A stretch of DNA of 32,843 nucleotides from Bacillota bacterium (GTDB taxonomy: Bacteria; Bacillota; UBA4882; UBA8346): NCBI GenBank assembly GCA_023402395.1, contig JAEYGI010000005.1, positions 1 through 32,843 on the forward strand, given 5' to 3'. Below, piece by piece: positions 32,664-32,843 of this stretch. The translations under genes and the position numbers were made by a program. Under the pieces are notes generated by a model. That model ran no database searches and was not told where the DNA came from. It was given only the letters and a program-made list of their open reading frames with translations. The first letter of the stretch is position 1. The number at the start of each line of letters is the position of its first letter.

Positions 32664-32843
32664 TTAAACTTCAGCTTCCTCTTTTTTCGCCTCCTTCGGA
32701 TGGGGCGGCGCCGGGGATGGGCAGTCGGAGAGTTCGTAGACGATAAATTCACGACCGGCGAGAAAGCCGCTCCGTTCCAGCCACTGGCCGAAAAGGGGGA
32801 TCTGGGGGACTTGTTTTTGGTTGATACGGATTGAGCCGATGGT
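32664..32843 (-). CDS. SymE-like toxin family protein, C-terminal part (runs off the window)
   Basis: On the - strand an open frame enters at the window edge and ends at TAA (32666-32664), giving the last 59 residues of a protein. QVPQIPLFGQWLERSGFLAG followed by REFIVYELSD matches the SymE-type small beta-barrel motif (P-x-L-x-L-x-G-x-W-L-x-x-A/S-G-F-x-x-G). A proline/lysine/glutamate-rich tail follows. SymE in Escherichia coli is an SOS-induced, RNA-controlled protein with toxic effects, but many relatives in other bacteria are of unknown function. The N-terminus and any antisense RNA are outside or not visible. Confidence 0.6.
   Translation of the reverse strand, partial: TIGSIRINQKQVPQIPLFGQWLERSGFLAGREFIVYELSDCPSPAPPHPKEAKKEEAEV

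Overview
The window looks like chromosome from a spore-forming Bacillota that also has an outer membrane, in the style of Hydrogenispora, Limnochordia or other diderm Firmicutes. Spore-formation genes (yyaC-like and a CotF-like pair) sit alongside an outer-membrane secretin, a heptosyltransferase-type GT9 enzyme and a signal-peptide-bearing protein that reads as an outer-membrane beta-barrel ending in phenylalanine. Ribosome binding sites are strong AGGAGG-type, with some TTG and GTG starts. The lineage is an inference from gene content; no rRNA or marker gene is present.

Region 1 (1-4333, + strand): a short TTG-started secretin, a secreted PL3-type pectate lyase, and a membrane-anchored protein built from 11 short PD40/TolB-like repeats. 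Region 2 (4336-5904, -): a TMTC-like GT-C membrane glycosyltransferase with C-terminal TPRs. Region 3 (about 6100-9583, +): uxaB-uxaA, the tagaturonate reductase and altronate dehydratase of galacturonate catabolism, behind a candidate promoter, a 17-bp palindrome and a structured leader. Together with the pectate lyase, the acetyl-esterase-like hydrolase (23718-24629) and the MsmX/UgpC-type ATPase (16975-18078), this suggests a pectin-using lifestyle.

Region 4 (9632-12335, -): an S1-domain protein with a very good promoter and terminator, and a 708-residue protein of unknown family that resembles an (alpha/alpha)6 glycosidase. Region 5 (12474-15956, -): an overlapping operon VanW/G5 protein, GT9 glycosyltransferase, YbhN-like membrane protein, divergent from yyaC. 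Region 6 (16975-20593): sugar-importer ATPase, outer-membrane barrel candidate, and the spore-coat pair.

Region 7 (20594-23343): an unusual array of six G/C-armed palindromes at 42-bp (finally 63-bp) spacing, then phoU-nptA (-). Region 8 (23551-25414): hydrolase and acyl-CoA thioesterase. Region 9 (25494-28787, -): oadB-oadG-oadA, a sodium-pumping oxaloacetate decarboxylase operon. Region 10 (28788-32843): accessory DNA with an ATPase/YjfB pair, a 28-codon mini-gene with its own terminator, a P1-family peptidase flanked by two degraded copies of a DUF6809-like gene, and the end of a SymE-like gene running off the window.

The observations most worth a second look are the phased palindrome array (20773-21020), the secretin next to a pectate lyase, the 28-codon transcription unit, and the broken DUF6809-like copies around the P1 peptidase.
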